Below, one piece after another: positions 1 to 5,976 of a DNA stretch of 9,849 bases. Position numbers and translations under genes: made by a program. The notes below the pieces were generated by a model, which was given only the letters and a program-made list of their open reading frames with translations, searched no databases and had not been told where the DNA came from. The number at the start of each line of letters is the position of its first letter. Position 1 is the first letter of the stretch. Source of the stretch: Gemmatimonadaceae bacterium (GTDB lineage Bacteria; Latescibacterota; UBA2968; UBA8231); contig PBSR01000256.1 of NCBI GenBank assembly GCA_002726335.1, positions 1 through 9,849 on the forward strand. Reading direction: 5' to 3'.

Positions 1-708
1 GGACGCCGTCGCGTACTGTCCGACCGCGTGAAGGACGCCCGGGACATCGATCTACCGGCAGAGAATCATCGCGTGGCCGACATCGCCGACTTCGAGGCCG
101 TGCTGGAAGCGGTGACCGGTATGGACGTTGTCGTGCATATGGCGGCGGACCCGTCCGGAGGCCAATGGGAGAGCGTACTGCGTAACAACATCGTCGGCGC
201 CTACAATGTCTTCGAGGCCTGCCGGCAGGCGGGGGTGAAGCGTATCGTGGCGGCCAGCACGATCCAGGTGTCAACCGGGCATCGGAACCAGCCACCCTAC
301 GACGCGGTGAGTCAGGGACGCCACGAGCCACTGCCGGATGGTGTGCCCATGGTCGGCGTCGATGTGCCGGCCGAGCCGCGCAATCTCTATGCTTCGAGCA
401 AGGTGTTCAACGAGTCGCTGTGCCGCACCTTCGCCTTCTCCCACGGCATGTCCTGCCTGGCGATTCGCATCGGCTGGGTGGTGGGCGAGGACCGCGTACC
501 CAACGCCAGGGCGGAGGACATCTGGTGCAGCCAGCGTGACATCGCGGGAGTCATCCAGGCCTGTGTCGATGCGCCCGAAGACCTTCGATTCGATATCTTC
601 TACGGCATGTCGGACAACCGCTACCGCTGGGTTGACCTCGGCAATGCACGTGAGCAGCTCGGGTGGGAACCCCAGGACCGGGCCGAGGATCGGCTACCGA
701 GGGAGTGA
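1..708 (+). CDS. NAD-dependent epimerase/dehydratase (extended SDR), 5'-partial
   Basis: The frame is open to the left edge, so about 235 C-terminal residues are visible and the N-terminal GxxGxxG nucleotide-binding loop lies outside the window. An ATG- or GTG-initiated start inside the window (the GTG at 28) would lack that loop, so the gene is partial, not short. Visible family features: the Rossmann strand MDVVVHMAAD, the N-N-I-x-G-x-Y-N-V helix, the V-A-A-S-T strand, and the catalytic pair YASSK (Y-x-x-x-K), then an IRIGWV strand. The C-terminal part (D-N-R-Y-R-W-V-D, then LGWEPQDRAED) recalls uronate dehydrogenase and related hexuronate/sugar-nucleotide SDRs. The reaction is probably NAD(P)-dependent oxidation or epimerisation of a sugar substrate in the cytoplasm; the exact substrate is not deducible. 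It ends 16 nt before the next plus-strand gene and may be co-transcribed with it. Family assignment is firm, subfamily is inference. Confidence 0.9.
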   Translation, partial: GRRRVLSDRVKDARDIDLPAENHRVADIADFEAVLEAVTGMDVVVHMAADPSGGQWESVLRNNIVGAYNVFEACRQAGVKRIVAASTIQVSTGHRNQPPYDAVSQGRHEPLPDGVPMVGVDVPAEPRNLYASSKVFNESLCRTFAFSHGMSCLAIRIGWVVGEDRVPNARAEDIWCSQRDIAGVIQACVDAPEDLRFDIFYGMSDNRYRWVDLGNAREQLGWEPQDRAEDRLPRE

Positions 709-724
709 TGTAACCGTCGTGGCC

Positions 725-1660
725 ATGACCCAGGTAAAGCGACTGGCGCAGACGATCAAGAAGATCCCCGTGTTCGCCGGGCTGTCACCGACCCAGGTGC
801 AGAGCGTGCTGGACATCTGCCAGATGCGGGAATTCGACGCCATGGCGGTGATCTACTCCGCCAGGGCACCGAGTGACGACATGCACATCCTGATCACGGG
901 TGAGTTGAGCGTAGTCAACGACGAAGGCATCCGGCTCGCCCGGCTCTACCCCGTGACAACGGTGGGCGAGATGGGGTTGATCACACGGCAGGCACGAAGT
1001 GCCACGGTGGAGGTCAGCAAACCCAGCACGTTGCTGGTCGTACAGCGTGCGCCCTTCGAGGCCCTGTTGCGAGCCTCCCCTGACCTGCAGATCAAGATCT
1101 ACCGAAACATCATCGACATCCTCGCCGACAAGATCAGCGGCGACAATGTGCGTGTCCGTGACTATCTGCTGGAGAAGGTTGATCATCAGCGTGAGCTGCG
1201 CAGCGTGCGCCGTCGCGAGCACACGATGCTCAAACTCCTGCTGGACGAGACAGGGTTCTCAGAGGAAGATGTGCAGGCCCGGATCGAAGACGAGCTGGTT
1301 CCGGCGCAGATGCGTGTGTTGATCGTCGACGACGAACCCGGGATCCGCCAGTTCGTGCGCGAGGCCCTGCCCGGCTACACGGTCGATGAGGCGAGTGATG
1401 GCGTGGAAGCGGTGAAGGCCGTGGAGTCGGCCCCCCCGGACCTGATCATCACCGACATCCGCATGCCCCACATGGACGGCACGGCGCTGCTGACGTCGAT
1501 CCGCAGCAAGCTGCCGAACATGCCGATCCTGGCCCTGTCGGGATTCGTCGACGCTCAGGATCTGGAAGCTTTCGACTTTGACGGGTTCATTCGCAAACCC
1601 TTCGAACTGGACGAGTTCCGCTCCCTCGTTGACGAGACGGTAGGCAGAGCCGGGGTCTGA
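725..1660 (+). CDS. Cyclic-nucleotide-binding domain + response-regulator receiver fusion
   Basis: A 311-aa cytoplasmic signalling protein. Residues ~12-135 are a cNMP-binding beta-barrel (begins IPVFAGLSPTQ), with a phosphate-binding cassette G81-E82-M-G-L-I followed by R91-S-A-T-V. The conserved Glu and Arg are present, so ligand binding is plausible. Residues ~140-195 form a charged helical linker. Residues 196-311 are a CheY-like receiver with every key residue: acidic pair D202/D203, phospho-acceptor D244 in ITDIRMP, S272 and K291 in RKPF. There is no HTH, kinase, GGDEF or other output domain, so output is probably by protein-protein contact or the linker. The cNMP-then-REC order with the receiver at the C-terminus is less common than REC-first designs. 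The start is the in-frame ATG at 725; a GTG at 719 is possible, and neither has a strong Shine-Dalgarno. It converges with the minus-strand operon 13 bp beyond its stop. No partner kinase is visible here. Confidence 0.9.
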   Translation: MTQVKRLAQTIKKIPVFAGLSPTQVQSVLDICQMREFDAMAVIYSARAPSDDMHILITGELSVVNDEGIRLARLYPVTTVGEMGLITRQARSATVEVSKPSTLLVVQRAPFEALLRASPDLQIKIYRNIIDILADKISGDNVRVRDYLLEKVDHQRELRSVRRREHTMLKLLLDETGFSEEDVQARIEDELVPAQMRVLIVDDEPGIRQFVREALPGYTVDEASDGVEAVKAVESAPPDLIITDIRMPHMDGTALLTSIRSKLPNMPILALSGFVDAQDLEAFDFDGFIRKPFELDEFRSLVDETVGRAGV

Positions 1661-1673
1661 GGCCTTCGAAGCG

Positions 1674-2180
1674 TTACGGGTCGCTGCGATACTCGGATTG
1701 CACGTATTCGATCAGTTCGAGCTCGACGAAGAGTTGGCGCACGACGTGGTGGCCGAAGATCAGGCGCAGGAAGCCGGCTAGATGCTCGCTGTCCTTGGCC
1801 TTGAGTTGGGCAAGTTCCAGTCGATCGATCAACTCTTCCTTGTCATGACCTTCGGCGCACTCGACAAGGTGATCCCGGAGTCTCTCCAGCATGCGAATCG
1901 CCGGCTGATCCGCCTTGGTTTCTGGGTCGAGGTCTGACAGGGCGGGGACGAAGGCCTGCAGGATTCGGTCCCTGCGGACCGCCCGCTGAATCTTCTCGTC
2001 GATGTATCGCGTCAACGCCTGGTTCAATACCGGCATCAACCGCATGATGACACGCTTCTCCATGGATAACTCCATGAAGACGGCGATCTCCTTCTCCAGG
2101 ATCTCCAGGCGGGAGCGAAGAGATGTGACGCCGCTGGAGACTCGTTGATTTACGAAGCGTTTGTCATTCTCGTCCGTCAC
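1674..2180 (-). CDS. Hypothetical all-helical protein, partner of the pentapeptide-repeat protein
   Basis: A 168-aa protein with no family I recognise. It is rich in charged and hydrophobic residues in helical heptad-like patterns (for example residues ~18-45 and ~95-135), has no signal peptide or membrane segment, and only one Cys. It looks cytoplasmic, alpha-helical and possibly coiled-coil forming. The start is GTG at 2180, preceded by a strong GGAGG a few bases upstream (2189-2185). Its first bases overlap the upstream gene's stop as GTGA, so translation is probably coupled and the product likely made in fixed ratio with the pentapeptide-repeat protein. That arrangement suggests the two proteins interact, which is inference from context only. 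It ends in TAA, tail-to-tail with the cNMP/receiver gene. Confidence 0.8.
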   Translation of the reverse strand: MTDENDKRFVNQRVSSGVTSLRSRLEILEKEIAVFMELSMEKRVIMRLMPVLNQALTRYIDEKIQRAVRRDRILQAFVPALSDLDPETKADQPAIRMLERLRDHLVECAEGHDKEELIDRLELAQLKAKDSEHLAGFLRLIFGHHVVRQLFVELELIEYVQSEYRSDP

Positions 2181-3487
2181 TTGTCCTCCCCCCCTTCGTC
2201 GACTTTCTGGTCAAGCAGTCCGCTCACAAGCTCCTCCGGGAGTTCCCGCGACCAGTCTCGCAGTTGCCGCCGCATCTGATCGATGTGTTCGAGTGTCTCG
2301 CGCTCGGCTTCGGGTAGATTCTGGATCTCTGTTCGCAGCTCCCGGTCGAGTCTTGCTTCTTCCTCCCGGAGCCGTTCCGCTTCGCTCAGCGAAGCCTCGA
2401 TCTCGTCATCCGTCAGTTTTTCCTCGAATACTGACTCCATCCAGGTCAACATCTCACCAAGGCTCTTGTCATCGGCAAGGGTTTGTCTCTGGGCCTCGAA
2501 GGCAGGACTGTTGGGGTCCAGTGTGAACTGTCCCGCAATCCACTTGGCTTCACTCTCCTTGAGACCCTCCACCGCGGACAAGGCCTCTAGAGACAGAGAG
2601 ATGTCGTCGGTCACTTCCTCGACAACCGGGCGGTGCTCCGCGTCGAGACGGGCAGCTTCGTTAGCACCGACCGCCTCCCGCACATCGAAATCCTGTGGCC
2701 ACAGTGTGGTGGCATCTGACAGGGCCTCTCTCAGTACCGTCTCTTCCAGGTTGGATGACGCGAGATCCGTACCGATGAGAACGGCCCGGCCCAGGTCCGC
2801 CTTGCGCAGATCGGCATCCTGCAGGATTGCCTGGCTGAAGTCGGCGTTGCGGCCGTCGATATTGCGGAGATCTGTCGAGGTGCAGGTAGCACCGATGAAT
2901 ACGGTGCTCTGACACACTGCACCCACGAGGCTGGCGCCGTTCAGCACCGACCGTTGGAGATCGGCGTGCAGCAGAATCGCCTTGCGCAGGCGCGCCTTTG
3001 TCATGTCCGCACCCTCCAGTCGGGCGCGCTGCAGATCGGCCCCCGTCAGGGTCGCCTCCGTCAGATCCGCCTTGGTAAGGGTGGCTTCTCTGAGGTTTGC
3101 GCCTGACAGATTGGCTCGCCGGAGGGAAGCCCCGGCGAGCGCGGCTTCTTCGAGATCGGCGTTGACCATGGCGGCCCCCTCGAGATTGGCGCCACGAAGC
3201 CTGGCGCGCATCACCTTCGCGCCCGCCATCCTGGCCCCCTCGAGATTGGCCCCCACCAGATACGCATCGACCAGGTCGGCCCCGCGGAAATCGCACCTCT
3301 TGAGAGTGGCGGCGCCAAGTTCAGCCTGCGCCAGCCGTGAGTTGCTCAGGTCCGCACCCGTCAGATCGACATTGTTCAGTACAGCGCGAGTGAGATCAGG
3401 CTCGAAGTCCCGCTCCTGGTCACGGCGCCACGCGTTCCATTCCTCAACCGAACGCTTCAGTCGTTGGACGAGTTCCGAATCTGCCAT
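2177..3487 (-). CDS. Pentapeptide-repeat protein with acidic helical C-terminal domain
   Basis: 436 aa. Residues 1-30 are a helical cap with the W-N-x-W-R segment often seen at the front of pentapeptide proteins. Residues 31-255 are about 45 consecutive A(D/N)LxX-type pentapeptides with no register break, which would fold as a right-handed quadrilateral beta-helix of roughly 11 coils. A short T-T-L-W-P-x-D-F-D segment (260-268) closes the helix, as is typical of these proteins. Residues ~290-436 are a helical, very acidic region, strongest at 355-420 and coiled-coil-like. There is no signal peptide or transmembrane segment. Known pentapeptide proteins include gyrase-protecting DNA mimics (Qnr, MfpA) and many of unknown role; this one is much longer and carries a C-terminal extension, so no function should be assumed. 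It is first gene of an operon with the downstream helical protein (GTGA overlap). The start is ATG at 3487, about 29 nt after the predicted transcription start. Confidence 0.93.
   Translation of the reverse strand: MADSELVQRLKRSVEEWNAWRRDQERDFEPDLTRAVLNNVDLTGADLSNSRLAQAELGAATLKRCDFRGADLVDAYLVGANLEGARMAGAKVMRARLRGANLEGAAMVNADLEEAALAGASLRRANLSGANLREATLTKADLTEATLTGADLQRARLEGADMTKARLRKAILLHADLQRSVLNGASLVGAVCQSTVFIGATCTSTDLRNIDGRNADFSQAILQDADLRKADLGRAVLIGTDLASSNLEETVLREALSDATTLWPQDFDVREAVGANEAARLDAEHRPVVEEVTDDISLSLEALSAVEGLKESEAKWIAGQFTLDPNSPAFEAQRQTLADDKSLGEMLTWMESVFEEKLTDDEIEASLSEAERLREEEARLDRELRTEIQNLPEAERETLEHIDQMRRQLRDWSRELPEELVSGLLDQKVDEGGEDK
3173..3250. repeat. 18-bp exact direct repeat, 60-bp period, inside the pentapeptide gene
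   Basis: The 18-mer ggccccctcgagattggc occurs at 3173-3190 and again at 3233-3250. The 60-bp period equals 20 codons, that is four pentapeptides or one full turn of the beta-helix. On the coding (minus) strand both copies encode the A-N-L-E-G-A step (residues 80-85 and 100-105). This is the trace of coil-wise internal duplication rather than a separate element. Confidence 0.8.
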
Positions 3488-3522
3488 GGGTTCTACCTGA
3501 AGTATGCTGCAAGGATTTTGGG

Positions 3523-3552
3523 ATTATAGTGCCCGGTGGTGTACGTCGACAA
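3523..3552 (-). promoter_or_regulatory. Sigma70-like promoter for the pentapeptide-repeat operon
   Basis: Reading the minus strand, there is a perfect -10 TATAAT at 3528-3523, and a -35-like TTGTCG (4 of 6 to TTGACA) at 3552-3547, with an 18-bp spacer. Transcription would start near 3516, giving a leader of about 29 nt before the ATG at 3487. It lies in the 85-bp gap after the stop of the alkyltransferase-like gene, so the pentapeptide operon can be transcribed independently of the gene cluster upstream. The AT-rich stretch stands out in GC-rich surroundings. Confidence 0.6.
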
Positions 3553-3572
3553 CCCGGGTCTGAAGGTGGGTG

Positions 3573-4049
3573 CTACGAGGACCTGGCCAGCAACCGCTCA
3601 TAGTCAGCAACGAACATCCGGGCGCCACGCGTCACCACATCCACACCTTCCCGCTCGAGGCGCACACGAAGCGCGCTGACCCCGCCCGGGTATTTGGGAT
3701 TGAGCTCGCCATCTCCCTTCAGGGTCCGCCAGTAGGGAACGACCCTCTTCCTCCCTTCGGCCTCCTCCTCCCCCGCGGCGCCGGCCACGATACGGGCATG
3801 AATCCCGGTGACGATGGGACAGGCCATCGTCGCGCCGTGCCGCTCGGCCAGCACCTCCCGGATGTGGTTTATCGTCGTCACTTTTCCTTTGGGAACCCGG
3901 CGCATCAGCGCCTGGACCTCACTGGGTGCAGGCAGCAGGATCGTGCCCGACCCCCAGCGTTTCTTCATGCCGCCGGTCAGCGGCTGTACTCGGGGAAAAT
4001 CCTTCTCGTCGGCGAGTTTCTCGCGGAAGCTCCGCTTCTTCGTTGCCAT
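3573..4049 (-). CDS. Alkyltransferase-like (MGMT-family) protein without acceptor cysteine
   Basis: 158 aa. Residues ~40-135 match the DNA-binding C-terminal domain of O6-alkylguanine-DNA alkyltransferases: the strand/helix start R-V-P-K-G-K-V-T-T-I (51-60) corresponds to I-P-x-G-x-V-x-x-Y-G, and the active-site loop plus Y-P-G-G-V...L-E-R-E-G corresponds to Y-x-G-G-x...L-L-x-x-E-G. Where true MGMTs have P-C-H-R, this protein has P105-Y106-W107-R108, so the alkyl-acceptor Cys is replaced by Tyr. The only Cys (C77) is elsewhere. It should therefore be an alkyltransferase-like protein that binds or flips damaged bases without repairing them, perhaps flagging them for another pathway. The start is ATG 4049, with AGGAG 8 nt upstream; a GTG at 4058 would sit on that Shine-Dalgarno. 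It is last in a minus-strand operon, 16 bp after the Sec-peroxiredoxin stop. Confidence 0.85.
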   Translation of the reverse strand: MATKKRSFREKLADEKDFPRVQPLTGGMKKRWGSGTILLPAPSEVQALMRRVPKGKVTTINHIREVLAERHGATMACPIVTGIHARIVAGAAGEEEAEGRKRVVPYWRTLKGDGELNPKYPGGVSALRVRLEREGVDVVTRGARMFVADYERLLARSS

Positions 4050-4057
4050 GCAACCCA

Positions 4058-4062
4058 CTCCT
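4058..4062 (-). promoter_or_regulatory. Ribosome binding site deciding the alkyltransferase-like start
   Basis: AGGAG on the minus strand (4062-4058) is 8 nt before ATG 4049. It overlaps the alternative GTG start at 4058-4056, which rules that start out in practice. The gap after the peroxiredoxin stop is only 16 bp, so this gene depends on transcription from upstream. Confidence 0.65.
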
Positions 4063-4065
4063 GTG

Positions 4066-4509
4066 TCAGCCGAGGTCTTTCAAGACCTCGTCAGGATGGT
4101 CCGCCGGCGTGACCGACTCGTATACCTTCTCGATCTGCCCATTCCCGTCGATCAGATAGCTGATCCGTGACGGGTGCGACGACGACGCGTCCGCCGCCCC
4201 ATAGGCGAGGCTGACAGTCCTGTCGATGTCGCACAGCAGATCGAAAGGCAAGTCGAACTTCTCCTGGAAGGCCTTGTTGTCCTCGGGCGAATCGAAGCTG
4301 ATGCCGAGGATGACCGCGTTGCGGTCGTTGAACTCCTGGATTCGATCACGGAATCCGTTGCCCTCAATCGTTCAACCGGGCGTATCGGCCTTCGGGTACC
4401 ACCAGAGCACCACCGATTTGCCCCGGTAACGGTCGAGAGTGACCGTTTCGCCATTCTGGGACTTCACAGAGAAGCCGGGCGCCCGGTCGCCGACGCTCAA
4501 CACTGACAT
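4066..4509 (-). CDS. Selenocysteine peroxiredoxin (Bcp/AhpC-TSA type), UGA at the peroxidatic position
   Basis: Reading from ATG 4509 (AGGAG 5 nt upstream) to TGA 4068-4066 gives one 147-aa thioredoxin-fold peroxiredoxin in a single frame, with one internal TGA at codon 46. N-terminal residues 1-45 (G-D-R-A-P-G-F, then L-W-W-Y-P-K-A-D-T-P-G) and C-terminal residues 47-147 (G-F-R-D-R-I, V-I-L-G-I-S-F-D, S-R-I-S-Y-L-I-D) are both typical Bcp-family sequence. The catalytic motif P39-x-x-x-T43-x-x-U46 puts the UGA exactly where the peroxidatic Cys sits, and R115 is the conserved active-site Arg candidate. The Bcp resolving Cys at +5 is absent (N51 there); C93 is the only Cys, so recycling is probably 1-Cys-like or via another thiol. 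Family length is normal. Role: reduction of peroxides in the cytoplasm. A bSECIS-like hairpin follows the UGA. Other genes here use TGA as a true stop and TGG for Trp, so genome-wide recoding is unlikely. Alternatives: nonsense mutation or sequencing error. Confidence 0.85.
4338..4356 (-). promoter_or_regulatory. Candidate bacterial SECIS hairpin
   Basis: On the minus strand, GGATTC (4356-4351), loop CGTGATC (4350-4344) and GAATCC (4343-4338) form a 6-bp perfect stem with a 7-nt apical loop. The stem begins 15 nt after the UGA and the loop 21 nt after it. Bacterial SECIS elements lie immediately downstream of the Sec codon, inside the coding sequence, at about this spacing, with a small apical loop that has G in its first two positions; here G is the second loop base. 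It would bind SelB. The hairpin encodes G-F-R-D-R-I-Q, so it must serve both protein and RNA. Confidence 0.65.
4372..4374 (-). other. UGA selenocysteine codon (Sec46)
   Basis: In-frame TGA (minus strand 4374-4372) between ...A-D-T-P-G and T-I-E-G-N.... One base change from TGC/TGT would restore the usual T-P-G-C-T motif. Conventional gene calling stops here and restarts at a TTG at 4251, leaving a 61-aa C-terminal fragment and losing the active site. Confidence 0.8.
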
Positions 4510-4544
4510 GATTTCTCCTTTGGTGAATCGGAAAAGTAACCCGT

Positions 4545-5900
4545 CTACGGAGCGATTTCCACATCGACGACAACGGCGGCATGATCACTCGGCCAGCGGG
4601 GTGCCTGCTCGTCGTGGACCGTTGCGGAAACGGGCCGAAGGCTGGAGCCGTGGAGATAGACATAGTCGATCCGGTCCTTCCACGATGTCTCAGATCGCGG
4701 CGACCAGGTGAACCCGGGAACCGACACCGGATCCGGATGCAGATGACGGAAGGCATCGACGAAACCGGCCCGCTCCATGGACCGACTCACCGGCCAGTCG
4801 ACGACCAGATCGCGGTGTCGTGGCCGGGTGTCTTCGCCCCAGTCCAGATGGCTCGGGCTGTTGAAGTCGCCAGCTACGATGACGGGTACCTTGTCGCTCT
4901 GCGCCAGTGTCGGCTGCAGCAGGGCCAGAATCTGATCGATCTCCCGTCCGCGTGTCTCCATCTCCTCGGCCAGCAGCAGCGCCTCCGTTACCTCCGTGTC
5001 GACGTCCTTCATGCGTCCACCGTAATCCGGCAGGTAGTGGATCCACAGACTGAACAGTTTCAGTCGCTGATCAGGTGACAGTTGGAGCGTGACACCGCCG
5101 AAGCGGAAAGGCTCGTAGAGGTCGTGGGTGGCCACGATCGGGTACCGGCTCATGACGGACAGGTTCGAGCTGCGCAGGTAGTAGCTGAACCCCAGCCCGG
5201 CGGCGATGTGGGCGCCTGAACCATAGGTCTCCTGCATAGCCACCACGTCGGCCCCGGCGGTGCGGATGGCGTCGATCGTCGCCGTCAGTCCCGCCCCATC
5301 GCCGTCGCGACGGCCACCGTGCCAGATGTTCCACGCCATCACCCGCAGTCGAGACACTCGTGCCGTTGCCACGCGGGGCGCAGACACGCTGACCTGGCGC
5401 TGGCGCCACCGATGCTCGATATCTGCCGGCGACTCAGCACCGGGCTCGATGCGCAGGTCCTCAATCTGAACCGGGGTCTCGCCGATGACTGCTGCCTGAG
5501 TTGGCGGCTCGCCGCTGTGCAGCTTGGTCAGTCCGGCCAGGCTGTACACGGCAACATTGACGCCGTCCCGATACAGACGCGCTTCCACCAGCGTCGGATC
5601 CACGCTGAAAGCCAGCAGATGCCAGTCCCCGTCGGCAACCATCTGGGCCGGCGCCGGCGGTCGGTAGTCGAGGCGGTTCTTGCCGTCTCCGACGTTCCAC
5701 GCCCAGGCGCCGTCCAAACCGAGAGCGATCGCCCAGCCCGGCTCGGAGCCGCTGGTACGGGTCACCCCGAAGTCATGATGGGAGGTAACGTCGGCTCGAT
5801 CACCGCCGTTCCAGTCCTTGTCACTGACCAGGACTGGCAGGTCGGAGCTGCTGGCCGTCGTGCACAGCCAGAAACTCACGGTAAAGGCAGAAGGTTCCAT
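4545..5900 (-). CDS. LamG-like + endonuclease/exonuclease/phosphatase (EEP) fusion protein
   Basis: From ATG 5900 the protein is 451 aa. Residues 1-165 are a LamG/concanavalin-like beta-sandwich (F-T-V-S-F-W; D-G-A-W-A-W-N-V-G-D-G; D-G-D-W-H-L-L-A-F; A-R-L-Y-R-D-G), usually a carbohydrate- or ligand-binding module. Residues 185-451 are a DNase I-like EEP domain with the full active-site set: N191 (A-W-N-I-W), E224 (M-Q-E-T), H288, D345 and N347 (A-G-D-F-N-S-P), D409/D412, and S438-D439-H440. It is probably a metal-dependent phosphodiesterase or phosphatase; nucleic acid, phospholipid or sugar-phosphate substrates are all possible. The start is uncertain: in-frame sequence just upstream (5954-5901, L-E-F-E-Q...) resembles the missing first LamG strand but has no ATG/GTG/TTG until GTG 6005, inside the divergent glycosidase gene. 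No signal peptide is seen. It is first gene of the operon with the Sec-peroxiredoxin, 35 bp downstream. Confidence 0.85.
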   Translation of the reverse strand: MEPSAFTVSFWLCTTASSSDLPVLVSDKDWNGGDRADVTSHHDFGVTRTSGSEPGWAIALGLDGAWAWNVGDGKNRLDYRPPAPAQMVADGDWHLLAFSVDPTLVEARLYRDGVNVAVYSLAGLTKLHSGEPPTQAAVIGETPVQIEDLRIEPGAESPADIEHRWRQRQVSVSAPRVATARVSRLRVMAWNIWHGGRRDGDGAGLTATIDAIRTAGADVVAMQETYGSGAHIAAGLGFSYYLRSSNLSVMSRYPIVATHDLYEPFRFGGVTLQLSPDQRLKLFSLWIHYLPDYGGRMKDVDTEVTEALLLAEEMETRGREIDQILALLQPTLAQSDKVPVIVAGDFNSPSHLDWGEDTRPRHRDLVVDWPVSRSMERAGFVDAFRHLHPDPVSVPGFTWSPRSETSWKDRIDYVYLHGSSLRPVSATVHDEQAPRWPSDHAAVVVDVEIAP

Positions 5901-5912
5901 ATGCTGGTCCGC

Positions 5913-5940
5913 TTGGCGATCTGGCAGGCGATCGTATACT
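5913..5940 (+). promoter_or_regulatory. Sigma70-like promoter for the GH172-nudC-nth-sialidase operon
   Basis: -35-like TTGGCG (5913-5918, 4 of 6 matches), 16-bp spacer, -10 TATACT (5935-5940, 5 of 6). The start point would be near 5947, about 30 nt before ATG 5977, which has AGGAG at 5964-5968. It lies in the short divergent gap next to the LamG-EEP gene and favours reading 5901-5976 as intergenic. No convincing counterpart promoter is seen for the minus-strand genes. Confidence 0.5.
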
Positions 5941-5976
5941 TGCTCGAACTCAAGTGACCCTCCAGGAGATGATGGA

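Noticed and set aside
338..724. Longer start for the cNMP/receiver protein
   Set aside because: The extra 129 residues are an out-of-frame shadow of the SDR gene, rich in Arg, Ser and Ala. Domain homology begins just after ATG 725.
1661..1673. Bidirectional terminator between the convergent genes
   Set aside because: Only 13 bp, with a TTCGAA palindrome and no stable hairpin or T-run.
2982..3500. Plus-strand frames opposite the pentapeptide gene
   Set aside because: Their repetitive Arg/Ala/Ser text is the complement of the pentapeptide repeats. There is no ribosome binding site and no recognisable domain.
4152..4454. 100-aa minus-strand frame overlapping the peroxiredoxin
   Set aside because: It is an Arg/Ser-rich shadow in another frame with no start signal. 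The peroxiredoxin frame on the same strand has clear family motifs.
4066..4509. Peroxiredoxin as a pseudogene with a nonsense mutation
   Set aside because: The single disruption falls on the one residue commonly replaced by selenocysteine, the rest of the frame is intact, and a bSECIS-like hairpin follows. It remains the main alternative if the genome has no Sec machinery.
5818..5976. N-terminal extension of the GH172 protein
   Set aside because: It would run antisense to the LamG domain. ATG 5977 has a well-placed AGGAG, and the family's conserved N-terminus begins there.
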